A stretch of DNA of 57,394 nt from an uncultured Candidatus Competibacteraceae bacterium (lineage in GTDB: Bacteria; Pseudomonadota; Gammaproteobacteria; Competibacterales; Competibacteraceae), in NCBI GenBank assembly GCA_937960715.1, contig CALGOO010000069.1, positions 1 to 57,394 of the forward strand, written 5' to 3'. The notes under the pieces were generated by a model. That model saw only the letters and a list, made by a program, of their open reading frames with translations. It had not been told where the DNA came from and did not search any database. Positions 16,662 through 26,050 of this stretch are shown here, piece by piece. Within the stretch, counting starts at the first letter, position 1. Every line of letters begins with the position of its first letter. A program made the position numbers and the translations under genes.

Positions 16662-17705
16662 TCAATCGACGAGGGTGCCGGCATCGGCGACGTGGGCGCG
16701 GTACGCCTCAAAAATTCGCCGTAGCGCGTCATCCATCGTCACGGTCGGCTCCCAGTCAAGATCGGCGCGGGTGTTTTCGATCTTGGGCACCCGTTGTTGC
16801 ACGTCCTGGTAACCCTGACCGTAGTAGTCCGCCGAGGTGGTTTCGACCAGTCGCACCTTGGCCGCGTTGTCCCGGTATTCCGGATATTCGGCCGCCAGTT
16901 CCAGCATCCGGGCCGCCAACTCGCGCACCGACAGGTTGTTGCGCGGATTGCCGATGTTGTAAATCTGGCCGCTGGTCACATTTCCTTCGTTGGCGATGAT
17001 CTTGAGCAGCGCATTGATGCCGTCGTCGATATAGGTGAACGAGCGCCGTTGGGCGCCGCCGTCCACCAGTTTGATCGGCTCGCCTCGCGCGATTTGGCCC
17101 AGAAACTGAGTGATCACTCGGGAACTGCCTTCCTTCGGCGTATTGATCGAATCGAGACCGGCGCCGATCCAGTTGAACGGCCGGAACAGGGTGAAATCCA
17201 GCCCCTGTTCCATCCCGTAGGCCCAGATCACCCGGTCCATCATCTGCTTGGCGCAAGCGTAGATCCAGCGCGGCTTGTTGATCGGCCCATAGACCAGTGG
17301 CGAAGCTTCGGGATCGAACTCCGAGTCGGCGCACATGCCGTAAACCTCGGAAGTCGAGGGGAACACCAGCCGTTTCCGATACTTGACGCAGGATCGGACG
17401 ATGGGCAGGTTGGCCTCGAAGTCAAGTTCGAACACCCGCAACGGTTCGCGCACATAGGTGGCTGGCGTGGCGATGGCGACCAGCGGCAGCGCCACGTCAC
17501 ACTTCTTCACGTGGTATTCGATCCATTCCCGATTGATGGTGATGTCGCCTTCGAAGAAGTGAAAGCGAGGATGGCCAATCAGATCGCGGACGCGGTCGTC
17601 CTGCATGTCCATGCCGTGAATTTCCCAGTCGGTATCCGCCAGGATGCGTTGGGACAGATGATGGCCGATGAAGCCGTTGACGCCGAGAATGAGGATTCTT
17701 TTCAT
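16662..17705 (-). CDS. arnA: UDP-glucuronate decarboxylase, stand-alone ArnA C-terminal domain
   Basis: An extended short-chain dehydrogenase of 347 residues. It matches the C-terminal half of ArnA, which oxidises and decarboxylates UDP-glucuronate to UDP-4-keto-arabinose. ILGVNGFIGHHL is the NAD-binding glycine motif; the catalytic region reads PSTSEVYG and then YACAKQMMDR with Tyr and Lys; NIGNPRNNLSVRELA follows. In most enterobacteria this domain is fused to the formyltransferase; here it is a separate gene. ATG 17705 is the family start; a TTG at 17738 is less likely. Confidence 0.92.
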   Translation of the reverse strand: MKRILILGVNGFIGHHLSQRILADTDWEIHGMDMQDDRVRDLIGHPRFHFFEGDITINREWIEYHVKKCDVALPLVAIATPATYVREPLRVFELDFEANLPIVRSCVKYRKRLVFPSTSEVYGMCADSEFDPEASPLVYGPINKPRWIYACAKQMMDRVIWAYGMEQGLDFTLFRPFNWIGAGLDSINTPKEGSSRVITQFLGQIARGEPIKLVDGGAQRRSFTYIDDGINALLKIIANEGNVTSGQIYNIGNPRNNLSVRELAARMLELAAEYPEYRDNAAKVRLVETTSADYYGQGYQDVQQRVPKIENTRADLDWEPTVTMDDALRRIFEAYRAHVADAGTLVD

Positions 17706-17777
17706 GATGGGAAGGATGGCGGGCTTTGAGGATGGCAACCAGCAAAGGTGGCGCGGAGGAAGGGTCGAATGCGGGTT

Positions 17778-18704
17778 TCAGGCGCCCAGACGCCACGGAC
17801 CGGGGCCAAGCCGCGCCGCCAGTTGCGTCGGGCTGACTACTTCGCCGCCGATTTCCAGCGTGAGGACTTGCAGCGCGCCACCACCCGCGCAGCGGGCGAT
17901 GAGCCGGCCATTGATCTCTTCAAGGAAAGGATCGGGGATCCTGATCGCGTTCGCCGCGATCACCCGCGTTCGCAGGAGCCGCGCCGGCCGGTCGGCCACC
18001 GTGGTGAACGCGCCCGGATAGGGTGGGGCGACCGCGCGCACCAGGTTATGAACGCCCATCGCCGATCCGGTCCAGTCGATGCGCCCGTCCTCGGGCTTGC
18101 GGCCGGAAAAATAGCTGCCCTGGCGCAGATTCTGCGCGATGCGCGGCGCGGCGCCGGCGATCAGGGCCGGCAAGGCCCGGTACAGCGTCATTTCGGCGGC
18201 GACGGTCACCTTGTCGAGCACTTCCCGCGCGGTGTCGTCGAGCAGGATCGGCACGGCGGTCTGGTCGACGATATCGCCGGCGTCCGGTTTCGCCACCATG
18301 TAATGCAGCGTCGCCCCAGTTTCAGTCTCGCCGTGAATGATCGCCCAGTTGATCGGAACCCGACCGCGATATTTCGGCAGCAGCGAACCGTGCATGTTCA
18401 GGGCGCCGCGCGGCGCGATCGCCAGCAGTTCGGGCATCAGCATGCGCCGATAGTAGAACGAGAACAGAAAATCGGGAGCCAGGTCGCGCAGTCGTCGCAG
18501 CTCCATCGGGGCGTTTGGGTTTTCCGGCGCGATCGTCGGAATGTCATGATCGGCGGCGGTGGCGGCGACGCTGTCGAACCAGATCCGTTCGCGGGGATCG
18601 TCGGCGTGCGTCACGACCAGCGCCACGTCGACGCCATGGGCCAGCAAGACCTTGAGGCAACGGACTCCGACGTTGTGATAGGCGAACACGACGGCGCGGG
18701 TCAT
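17778..18704 (-). CDS. arnA: UDP-Ara4N formyltransferase, stand-alone ArnA N-terminal domain
   Basis: A 308-residue formyltransferase of the Fmt/ArnA fold that N-formylates UDP-4-amino-4-deoxy-L-arabinose using formyl-tetrahydrofolate. VVFAYHNVGVRCL is the N-terminal strand of ArnA. NMHGSLLPKYRGRVPINWAI contains the catalytic Asn, His and PKYRGR segment, and the following Asp lies in KPDAGDIVDQ. GAAGGAG precedes the ATG. The gene starts four bases after arnC and lies 72 bases upstream of the decarboxylase gene, so both halves of ArnA activity are present but split. Confidence 0.93.
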   Translation of the reverse strand: MTRAVVFAYHNVGVRCLKVLLAHGVDVALVVTHADDPRERIWFDSVAATAADHDIPTIAPENPNAPMELRRLRDLAPDFLFSFYYRRMLMPELLAIAPRGALNMHGSLLPKYRGRVPINWAIIHGETETGATLHYMVAKPDAGDIVDQTAVPILLDDTAREVLDKVTVAAEMTLYRALPALIAGAAPRIAQNLRQGSYFSGRKPEDGRIDWTGSAMGVHNLVRAVAPPYPGAFTTVADRPARLLRTRVIAANAIRIPDPFLEEINGRLIARCAGGGALQVLTLEIGGEVVSPTQLAARLGPGPWRLGA

Positions 18705-18708
18705 CGAT

Positions 18709-19656
18709 TCAGTCTCCTTCGGCGCGCTGTTCCAGAATCGCCTGGATGGTGAACCGCGGGCGCTCGCGCACCTGTTGGTAGATGCGCCCAACGTATTCGC
18801 CCAGCAAGCCGATGCCGAACAGCAGGATGCCCATCAGCAGGAAGTTGATGCCGAACAGGGTGAACAGCCCCTCCGCTTCCGGGCCGACGATCAGTCGGCG
18901 GATCGCCAGGTACGCCACGAACGCCGCCGACGCCAACGACAGGCCAATCCCAACCAGCGAAAACATCTGCAGGGGCGCCAGCGAGAAGCCGGTCACCAAA
19001 TCGAAGTTTAGCCGGATCAGCTTGTACAGTGGATATTTGGACTGGCCGGCGGCGCGTTCGGCGTGGGCGACCGTGACTTCGGTGGGGTTGGCGGCGAAGG
19101 TGTAGGCCAGCGCCGGGATGTAGGTGCTGACCTCGCGCGTCGCCACGATCGCCTTGACGATGGACCGGCTGTAGGCGCGCAACATGCAGCCCTGATCGGT
19201 CATCCTGATGTGAGTGATTCGCTCCCGCAACCGGTTCATCAGCCGCGAGGCGACATGTCGCCACCAGTGATCCTCGCGGGTTTCCCGGATGCCGCCCACA
19301 TAGTCATAACCCTGGTCCATCGCTGCCAGCAGCTTGCCGATTTCCTCCGGGGGATTTTGCAGATCGGCGTCCAGCGTCACCACCCGTTCGCCCCGGCACT
19401 GCTCAAAGCCGGCCATGATCGCCAGGTGCTGGCCATGGTTGGCGTTGAACAGGATGACCCGGGTCACGTCGGGTCGGGCCAGGAACTGGTCTTTCAGCAA
19501 CGCCGCCGAACGGTCGCGGCTGCCGTCGTTGACGAACAGCACTTCGTAGGCCACGCCCAGCGCGTCCAGCGCCGGATAGAGTCGCGCGAACAGCGCCGGC
19601 AACGTTTCTTGTTCGTTGTAGACGGGAACGATGACCGAGAGTTGGGGATCGTTCAT
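18709..19656 (-). CDS. arnC: Undecaprenyl-phosphate 4-deoxy-4-formamido-L-arabinose transferase ArnC
   Basis: A GT2 family transferase of 315 residues that moves Ara4FN from UDP to undecaprenyl phosphate at the inner face of the cytoplasmic membrane. LSVIVPVYNEQETL opens the GT-A domain; VTLDADLQNPPEE holds the DxD-type metal site; two C-terminal membrane helices follow (FSLVGIGLSLASAAF, FLLMGILLFGIGLLG). Its ATG overlaps the arnB stop (ATGA). Confidence 0.94.
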   Translation of the reverse strand: MNDPQLSVIVPVYNEQETLPALFARLYPALDALGVAYEVLFVNDGSRDRSAALLKDQFLARPDVTRVILFNANHGQHLAIMAGFEQCRGERVVTLDADLQNPPEEIGKLLAAMDQGYDYVGGIRETREDHWWRHVASRLMNRLRERITHIRMTDQGCMLRAYSRSIVKAIVATREVSTYIPALAYTFAANPTEVTVAHAERAAGQSKYPLYKLIRLNFDLVTGFSLAPLQMFSLVGIGLSLASAAFVAYLAIRRLIVGPEAEGLFTLFGINFLLMGILLFGIGLLGEYVGRIYQQVRERPRFTIQAILEQRAEGD

Positions 19657-20786
19657 CGCAACACCTCGCCGACCGTCGCGCACACCCGTTCCACGTCGGC
19701 GCGGGTCATGGTCGGGAACAATGGCAGCGTCACCGTTTCGCGGGCGATCCGCTCGGTGTTGGGTAACTCGCCTTCATGGTGGCCCTGGCGGCGAAACAGG
19801 GTGGTCAGATGGGCCGCCTCGTAGGATACGCCGGTGCCGATGCCGCGCGCTTCCAACACGGCACGGAATTGCTGGCGGTCCATCGTCATCCGCTCCAGCG
19901 GCAGTAACGGTGCGAACAGATTCCAACTGTGGCCAGCTTCGTCGCCCGGATAGCCGGGATGTGGCAACAGGCAGGGCGGATCGGCGGGAAACAGCCGGAA
20001 ATAGTCCGCCACGAGCGCGCGGCGGCGGGCGTTGAATTCCTCCAGCCGCGCCAGTTGTCCGAGACCGATTCGGGCGTTGACATCGGGCAGATTGAACTTG
20101 CCGCCGGGGAAAGCCACGTCGCGCGTGCCGTCGGGCAGGCGGGTGATGCCGTGGAAACGCAGGACTTCGACCTCGCGTGCTTCCGCCTCGTCGTTCAGGA
20201 CCAGCGCTCCGCCCTCGATGGCGGTCATATTCTTGTTGGGATGGAAGCTGAACACGGTCAAATCGCCGAAGCTGCCGATCCGCCGCCCGCGCCAACTGGA
20301 GCCGATGGCCAGGGCCGCGTCCTCGATAACCCGCAACCCATACCGCTTCGCAAGCGCGTACAACCGTTCCATATCCACCGGCAATCCCGCGAAATGGGTG
20401 GGCATGATGGCTTTCACGCGCGGCGTGATGGCCCGTTCCACCGCGCCGAAATCGAGGTTGCGGCTGACCAGCTCCACATCCACGAAGATCGGCGTCGCGC
20501 CGACCTTGGCAATCATGTTGGGGGCGGCGAAAAAGGTTTGCGATGGGGTGATGACTTCATCGCCGGGGCCGATGCCGCACAGTTGCAGGGCGACTTCCAG
20601 CGCGGCGGTGGCCGAATTCAACGTCCGCGCTGGCCGGCCACCGAGGTAATCGGACAGCGCCGCCTCGAATTTCTTGACTTGCGGTCCGGTGGTGATCCAG
20701 CCGGAACGCAGCACCTCGGCCACGCCAGCGATAGTATCCTCGTCCAGCGTCGGGCGGGCGAAAGACAGATAGGGGAGGGATGCCAT
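19653..20786 (-). CDS. arnB: UDP-4-amino-4-deoxy-L-arabinose aminotransferase ArnB
   Basis: A 377-residue DegT/DnrJ/EryC1-type PLP aminotransferase that converts UDP-4-keto-arabinose to UDP-Ara4N. LPYLSFARPTLDEDTI is the usual start; LNSATAALEVAL, DEVITPSQTF and VIEDAALAIG are PLP-binding segments; FSFHPNKNM carries the Schiff-base lysine. ATG 20786 is chosen from the family start, although no strong ribosome binding site is seen. It lies ten bases after the ArnE/F-like gene. Confidence 0.93.
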   Translation of the reverse strand: MASLPYLSFARPTLDEDTIAGVAEVLRSGWITTGPQVKKFEAALSDYLGGRPARTLNSATAALEVALQLCGIGPGDEVITPSQTFFAAPNMIAKVGATPIFVDVELVSRNLDFGAVERAITPRVKAIMPTHFAGLPVDMERLYALAKRYGLRVIEDAALAIGSSWRGRRIGSFGDLTVFSFHPNKNMTAIEGGALVLNDEAEAREVEVLRFHGITRLPDGTRDVAFPGGKFNLPDVNARIGLGQLARLEEFNARRRALVADYFRLFPADPPCLLPHPGYPGDEAGHSWNLFAPLLPLERMTMDRQQFRAVLEARGIGTGVSYEAAHLTTLFRRQGHHEGELPNTERIARETVTLPLFPTMTRADVERVCATVGEVLR

Positions 20787-20796
20787 CACGAAGTTC

Positions 20797-21171
20797 TCAG
20801 GAAGATCGGGCGAGCAGATAAACGCCGATGATGATAAACCCGATGCCGAGCCAGCGCCCACCGCTCAGCGCCTCGTCGAACAAATACCGCGCGGCGAGCG
20901 CGTTGACGACATAGCCGATGGACAGCATCGGATAGGCGATGCTGACCGGGACACGGGAGAGCGCCAGAATCCACACCAACACGCTGACGCCATAACAGGC
21001 GAAGCCGCCGAGAAAATGCGGGTTGGTGGCAATCGTCCAGGTCAGCGGCAGCGCGTTAGCAACCGTCGGGGTAATGACGCCAAGTGTATTCGTGCCGGCC
21101 TTGAGCAGCAGTTGCGCGGCGGCGTTGAGCAGCACGCCGGTCAGAATCAGGGCGAAGCTGGCGGCGGTCAC
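20797..21171 (-). CDS. EmrE-like small membrane protein, probable ArnE/ArnF flippase subunit
   Basis: A 124-residue DMT-superfamily protein with four predicted membrane helices. It ends with YPMLSIGYVVNALAARYLFDE and a last helix GIGFIIIGVYLLA typical of ArnE/ArnF and other EmrE-like proteins. In the Arn pathway an ArnE-ArnF pair is thought to flip undecaprenyl-phosphate-Ara4N across the membrane; only one such gene is present here. The GTG at 21171 is supported by GAAGGAAAGG upstream and overlaps the preceding stop codon (GTGA). Confidence 0.85.
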   Translation of the reverse strand: MTAASFALILTGVLLNAAAQLLLKAGTNTLGVITPTVANALPLTWTIATNPHFLGGFACYGVSVLVWILALSRVPVSIAYPMLSIGYVVNALAARYLFDEALSGGRWLGIGFIIIGVYLLARSS

Positions 21172-22394
21172 GCGAAACGCCTTTCCTTCAGGGCATCGCG
21201 CAACTGTTCCAGCACCCTCTCCGGCTCGATGACCTTCAGGCACACGTTGTCGGTGCAGGGGGTCTTGCGATGGTTGGCCGCGCTGACGCAGGGCGAACAG
21301 GCGAGGCCCGCGTAAATGGGGGTGCTGTTGCCGAGAGAACCGTAGAGACGGGGCGTTTCCGGGCCAAAAATGACGAAGGTGCGGAGATTGGTGACCGCCG
21401 AGAAGTGACCTGGTCCCGAGTCGTTGGTCAGCATGATTTCAGCCATCGAATACAAGGTGGGCAATTCCTCGAGTTGCTGACGACCGGCGAAATTGACGCA
21501 GCGGTCGTGCCCGACCTGTTGTTTCAGCATCTCCGCTTCCTCGCGCTCCGCCGGAGCGCCGGTGATCAGAACCAGTAAATCATCGTACTCAGCCAGCAAT
21601 CCACGCATGACCGTCACGAAATAGTCGGGCATCCAGCGGCGTTGCGGCAGTAGGTCGCTGGCATTGGGATTGATCAATGCCAGCCGGTGGCGCCGCTCGT
21701 CGTAGGCAGGATATTCATGGCGAACGCGTTCGCGCATCACGGCGATGGCGCCTTCATTGACTTCGGCGCGGGCCAGTTTGATTTCGTTGTCGTCGATCAG
21801 GGTCTTGGAAAACGGCGATTCCTCCCGCTCCGCCAGGGCGGCATTGACCAGCGCGATAAAATTCCTGGCAATGTGCAGGTGCGGGTTATAGGCCACTCGA
21901 TGAGTCAACAGGTCGCCCCGATACAAGCCCTCGTTGTAAAAGGCATGAAAACCAATCCGCCTCGCGGCGCCGGATAAACCGGTCAACAAAGCGCTATAGC
22001 GCGAAAACAGTTCCAGATCGATGACGGTATCGATCCCGCGCTGGCGAGTCCAGCCCAGAAAACGCAGGCTGTCGACGGCGAGATTGAGGAATCCATCGGC
22101 ACGGATCGTGAAAACGTGAGTTTCCGGTATCGTGTTCAGCAAACGCAGGCTGGCCGCATTGGATTTGAAGATCAGGAAATACAGTTCGACATGGCCGACT
22201 TGCTGCATCTTTCGCATGGCGGGATCGGCCAGGATGGCGCTGCCCATCTCGGATAACTCGATAAACAAGACCTTGCGGGGGGGCTGAAGTGATCGTCTGG
22301 CGAACAGGCCGACAAGGCGAATCAGCAGGGTCGCCAGAAAGCACAACGGAATTCCGGCAAAATAATCCACTTTTCGCATGATGTCGATTTTCAT
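21168..22394 (-). CDS. Glycosyltransferase family 9 (heptosyltransferase-like)
   Basis: A 408-residue GT-B protein. VLFIELSEMGSAILADP near the N-terminus and LTNDSGPGHFSAV near residue 325 are GT9 signatures (ADP-heptose:LPS heptosyltransferase family). ALINPNASDLLPQRRW forms the donor-site loop. An N-terminal hydrophobic stretch (FAGIPLCFLATLLIRLV) may anchor it to the membrane. It overlaps the neighbouring genes on both sides (ATGA and GTGA), so it is a firm member of the arn operon. The acceptor sugar is unknown. Confidence 0.87.
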   Translation of the reverse strand: MKIDIMRKVDYFAGIPLCFLATLLIRLVGLFARRSLQPPRKVLFIELSEMGSAILADPAMRKMQQVGHVELYFLIFKSNAASLRLLNTIPETHVFTIRADGFLNLAVDSLRFLGWTRQRGIDTVIDLELFSRYSALLTGLSGAARRIGFHAFYNEGLYRGDLLTHRVAYNPHLHIARNFIALVNAALAEREESPFSKTLIDDNEIKLARAEVNEGAIAVMRERVRHEYPAYDERRHRLALINPNASDLLPQRRWMPDYFVTVMRGLLAEYDDLLVLITGAPAEREEAEMLKQQVGHDRCVNFAGRQQLEELPTLYSMAEIMLTNDSGPGHFSAVTNLRTFVIFGPETPRLYGSLGNSTPIYAGLACSPCVSAANHRKTPCTDNVCLKVIEPERVLEQLRDALKERRFA

Positions 22395-23341
22395 AATAAG
22401 TTCTTGCGACTGCTGAGGTAAATGATGAAACCAGGTAGACTCACGATGATCTGCATCAGTCCGTAGAGAATGGACATAGCTAAAACTGTCGCCTTATTGG
22501 CGCCAATCAAGGAGAATAAGGCTACCAAAGTACCCTCGCGTATACCCCACCCAGCCAGTGAAACGGGGATGATCGTCAGCAGGATTGCTGGCGGTACGAT
22601 GATAAAATAGGTCACTAAATCATAGCGCAATCCCAAGGCCAAACCGATCATGAAGACGCTCAGCATGGCCAATGCAGGAATCAGCAACGATGACCCGATC
22701 AGCGGAATACGATTGTTTAGAAAAGCCTGATGGAGCTTTTCTGACATGGTCCTTGCGACCCGCAATTGAGGATAAGCGTCTAACCATCGCAGATTCCTCA
22801 TATAATAAGCAGCCGAGAAACTGACCAAGCTGACGACCACCAGTAACAGGGTCAGATGGTGAATCGGGCTTGGAAGTAAATCAGGATTTAACAGATATGC
22901 CACGAGATTTAACCACATCAGGGCGGCAAGGCCGGTAATTCGGTCCAGCATGATGCCGTATAGAGCGTCCCGTTTGCGAAATCCCTGGCCAGCCACGTCA
23001 AGCACTTTGAGCGCGTCGCCGCCAATGCTGGTTGGCAATCCTTGATTGAAGAACGATGCCTTGAAGTAACTGCGCCAGTAAAAGTAAATGGACTGGCCAA
23101 AATTCAGATTGTGCATGATCAATTGCCAGCGATAGGCCGACAGAGTGGTGCTGCCGAGTTGCAGGGTCAATGCCGCCAGTAGTAGATCCAATCTGGCCTG
23201 CGTCAGGGTTTTCCATAGCTGATCGGTGTCGATGGCACGCAGGATCACGGCAAAGATCATGGCGGTCACCAAGATTCGAAACCACAGCTTGATCGAGTTT
23301 TTGGAAATGAGAGATTTGATCCCGTGACTGATGGTAGGCAT
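22391..23341 (-). CDS. YbhN-like (lysylphosphatidylglycerol synthase TM-type) membrane protein
   Basis: A 316-residue protein with about eight membrane helices, of the UPF0104/LPG_synthase_TM family. The motifs QGLPTSIGGDALKV and PVSLAGWGIREG are the two conserved loops of the family. Relatives occur in lipid and glycan export loci. Its stop overlaps the GT9 start (ATGA), and it begins 16 bases after the GtrA-GT39 gene. The gene is AT-richer than the arn core. The exact function cannot be told from sequence. Confidence 0.85.
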   Translation of the reverse strand: MPTISHGIKSLISKNSIKLWFRILVTAMIFAVILRAIDTDQLWKTLTQARLDLLLAALTLQLGSTTLSAYRWQLIMHNLNFGQSIYFYWRSYFKASFFNQGLPTSIGGDALKVLDVAGQGFRKRDALYGIMLDRITGLAALMWLNLVAYLLNPDLLPSPIHHLTLLLVVVSLVSFSAAYYMRNLRWLDAYPQLRVARTMSEKLHQAFLNNRIPLIGSSLLIPALAMLSVFMIGLALGLRYDLVTYFIIVPPAILLTIIPVSLAGWGIREGTLVALFSLIGANKATVLAMSILYGLMQIIVSLPGFIIYLSSRKNLL

Positions 23342-23357
23342 GAAATCTTGATAAGAA

Positions 23358-25379
23358 TTAATCGGTTGGTATGGTTGATGGCGCTTTGTACCCAGGCTGC
23401 TGATTTCGATAGCCGTTCACTAGGCGATGATAGTAGATACCCGTTGGTTTACCATTTTTCCAGAGCGCTATTTCTTTTATATCTCCTGCTTGCCGTACAT
23501 GTGAAAGAACCTCATCGCTGGTCAAATTAGCGATACTCCGGCTAACTAGCAGCATGGTTTTGTTACTCTGTTCTTCGATGGGAAACCAGTACTCGTACAT
23601 CAGGCTTTTTCCACCGAACAGATGCCAACTGGCGGTTTGGAACGCGGGTTCGCGGTCAAACCATTCCTGCGAGGCTTCGATGGCCTTGGTTCGATAGAAC
23701 GCGAGTCCACTGGCGATTCTATTTCTATCCATGCCAACCACCAATATTTTATCGTCGGTTTCGCGCTCGATCTGTTCCACCAGTGCTTGAATTTCACGCC
23801 CGAAATCTTGCCATCCGAGCAGATATAAATTTTTTGAATAGCCAATGCCGGGAAACCCCAGACTTAGGTAATGCAGGGCAGCGCCATAGCAGACCAAGCA
23901 GATTATAATAGTCGCCGGCCATGCGCGCCGGCTCCATTCAACCAGTTTGTTGCCGCTGAGTTGTGAACTAAGATTGGTGATGGATGCCATGTAGGGAACG
24001 ATGCCCAGCCAGCAGGGCGCTGTCCAGTGAAATTTGGTTTCTTTGAACAAACTCAACGTCAAGAAAACGGCCACTGGAAATAAAGTGAGTATCAGGAGCA
24101 GGAAATAGCTGCGATTCATACTGTTGGAAGTGGTATCCTTGGATACGACATCATCCCTGAAAATAGCCGCTCTTCTGTATAAAATAATTGCGATCACTGA
24201 AAGGAATCCCGTCGGTGTTATGATCAGGATTATGCTGAATATGAAATAAGGCATGGAAAACTCGAAGCGTTCGGCCATCCTGTCGCGGCTTTGATAAAAA
24301 AATGAGGCCCATTCGTGCCCGGCGTTCCAAACGATAACCGGTGAAAATAGAACGACGGCAACGAGGATGGCAAGATAAGGTTCCGGTCGAAATAGCCATT
24401 TCCTGGCATGGCGATCAATAAGAATGAACAACAGCGCGGCGGGGCCGAGCAAGACGATGGTGTATTTCGCAAGCATGCCCAGCCCGATGGAAACTCCTAT
24501 TCCTGTCCAAGCCATGCGCCGCCCATGGATCAATGCTTGATGAAAATAATAAAGCGCTGCCGCCCAACAGGCTACCAGCGGGGCATCGGGGGTCATGACC
24601 CATCCGACGGCGAAATAGACTGGCAATGTGGCAATCAGCAGGATGGTTTGGCCGGCGTTGCATCGACCGTGAATTTCACAGGTCAATTTGAAGGAGAAGT
24701 AGGCGGTAATCGACCAGCATGAAAAAGCGCCGAAGCGGACGGCAAACTCATTTTCTCCCATCAGTCTGGTGAATAGTCCTATAATCCAGGCCACCATCGG
24801 TGGATGATCGAGATATCCAATATCTAGATGCTTTGCATAGTTCCAGTAATAAGCTTCTTCGTAGAATAGTTCCGGTGATCCTAAATAAAAAAAACGCAAG
24901 GCAACTGAATAGATAATTAAAATGATGGCAAGACGATATTGATTTGATCCAAATTCGGAAGGGCTGGATTTTGGCGAAAAAATAAAATGAATACTACTGA
25001 GGTAGCCGCATATGGAAGAGATGGCGGCACAGAAAATGATGCTCGCTTCGAGTGTAAGAAATCCTGATCTTGTTAAAGAAGCCAGGATTCCTCCGCGTAG
25101 AAACAGTATCAACAGTGTCGTGATGGCAAAATGCACGAATCGCTTTATGGTGGGCCGAGCCGTGTCTTTATAAGACCAGATGGAGTTTATAAGATAGCCG
25201 ATTCCAGATGCCGCCAGAAAGCTGATGATGTGGCAGAAACTCAGTGAGCAACCTGGGCGGTAACAGAGACTCAGTATGGTCAGATCGATGGCAAATGTCA
25301 GTAGACTAACAATAATACAGCGGGACTTGCTTGATGATGGATTCGCAAATCTTGCCAGCCCCGCCGCACCCTTAAACAT
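23358..25379 (-). CDS. GtrA domain fused to a GT39/ArnT-like glycosyltransferase
   Basis: A fusion protein of 673 residues. Residues about 20-140 form a four-helix GtrA-like domain (FAIDLTILSLCY, SGIGYLINSIWSYK). From about 150 onward it is a PMT_2/GT39 (GT-C) transferase with YEEAYYWNYAKHL and GYLDHPPMVAWI, where ArnT proteins have an acidic catalytic loop and the HPP motif. The C-terminal 180 residues are a periplasmic domain. It is the first gene of the arn operon and the natural ArnT candidate. A TTG at 25397 is an alternative start. Base composition is AT-richer than the arn core. Confidence 0.85.
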   Translation of the reverse strand: MFKGAAGLARFANPSSSKSRCIIVSLLTFAIDLTILSLCYRPGCSLSFCHIISFLAASGIGYLINSIWSYKDTARPTIKRFVHFAITTLLILFLRGGILASLTRSGFLTLEASIIFCAAISSICGYLSSIHFIFSPKSSPSEFGSNQYRLAIILIIYSVALRFFYLGSPELFYEEAYYWNYAKHLDIGYLDHPPMVAWIIGLFTRLMGENEFAVRFGAFSCWSITAYFSFKLTCEIHGRCNAGQTILLIATLPVYFAVGWVMTPDAPLVACWAAALYYFHQALIHGRRMAWTGIGVSIGLGMLAKYTIVLLGPAALLFILIDRHARKWLFRPEPYLAILVAVVLFSPVIVWNAGHEWASFFYQSRDRMAERFEFSMPYFIFSIILIITPTGFLSVIAIILYRRAAIFRDDVVSKDTTSNSMNRSYFLLLILTLFPVAVFLTLSLFKETKFHWTAPCWLGIVPYMASITNLSSQLSGNKLVEWSRRAWPATIIICLVCYGAALHYLSLGFPGIGYSKNLYLLGWQDFGREIQALVEQIERETDDKILVVGMDRNRIASGLAFYRTKAIEASQEWFDREPAFQTASWHLFGGKSLMYEYWFPIEEQSNKTMLLVSRSIANLTSDEVLSHVRQAGDIKEIALWKNGKPTGIYYHRLVNGYRNQQPGYKAPSTIPTD

Positions 25380-25410
25380 GCTCGTTAACCAGCCCAAGGA
25401 ACTCTATTGG

Positions 25411-25929
25411 CTACTTGATCAGGTCGTAGCCGAAGGTGAAGATGAGGCCCGCTCCGCCGAGCAGGTTCATCTGTACGTTGAAATCCCCGAACTTATAACC
25501 CAGTCCGGGTACGATCCCCGGCGCCACGCCATCGTTATTGAATGGGATCTTGTCCTCGTAAGGTTCCTTGTAACCGAGCAGAACGCCGCCGGTCAGCTTG
25601 AAGTACAGATTCTTGAAATATTCGTTGTCGCTGATGAAATCGAGCGACCAGGATTTTCCGAAATAGTAGTACTGACATTTCTGGTCGAAGCTATTATTGA
25701 AGTAGGCTGCTCCCACCAACCACCGCGAGGGGGACTGCCATTCCAGGCCGACCAGCCATGAATAATCGGCGTGTTCGGGACTGGAATTGAAATGAATGGC
25801 GTCGGGGGCCGCTTGCACCATGAGAATATCGCCTTCCTCAAAGAGGCCGGCTCGGGCACTGCCCGCCGCCAGCAGGATCAAAGTGACGAACCAGGGTAGC
25901 CTACGAAGTTGTGGGTAGCGGGATGGCAT
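25411..25929 (-). CDS. Small outer-membrane beta-barrel protein
   Basis: A 172-residue exported protein. After MPSRYPQLRR comes a hydrophobic signal (FVTLILLAAGSARA-GL). The mature part is rich in alternating aromatic strands (WLVGLEW, LYFKLTGGVLLGY) and ends in VAPGIVPGLGYKFGDF and FTFGYDLIK. This resembles a family of small outer-membrane proteins sometimes loosely labelled glycerol-3-phosphate transporter; I do not trust that name. It lies 31 bases upstream of the GtrA-GT39 gene on the same strand, so it may be cotranscribed with the arn operon. Confidence 0.75.
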   Translation of the reverse strand: MPSRYPQLRRLPWFVTLILLAAGSARAGLFEEGDILMVQAAPDAIHFNSSPEHADYSWLVGLEWQSPSRWLVGAAYFNNSFDQKCQYYYFGKSWSLDFISDNEYFKNLYFKLTGGVLLGYKEPYEDKIPFNNDGVAPGIVPGLGYKFGDFNVQMNLLGGAGLIFTFGYDLIK

Positions 25930-26050
25930 CGGGAGGCCTGCGAGTTGGACCAGGGTTAGAGCGGGTGGGCCACGCAGCGAGCCGATGCTTGCGGTGGTCG
26001 TGGCGGAAACCCGGCGATTATGCGGGATTGGAAGTGCCTTGACCACGATC

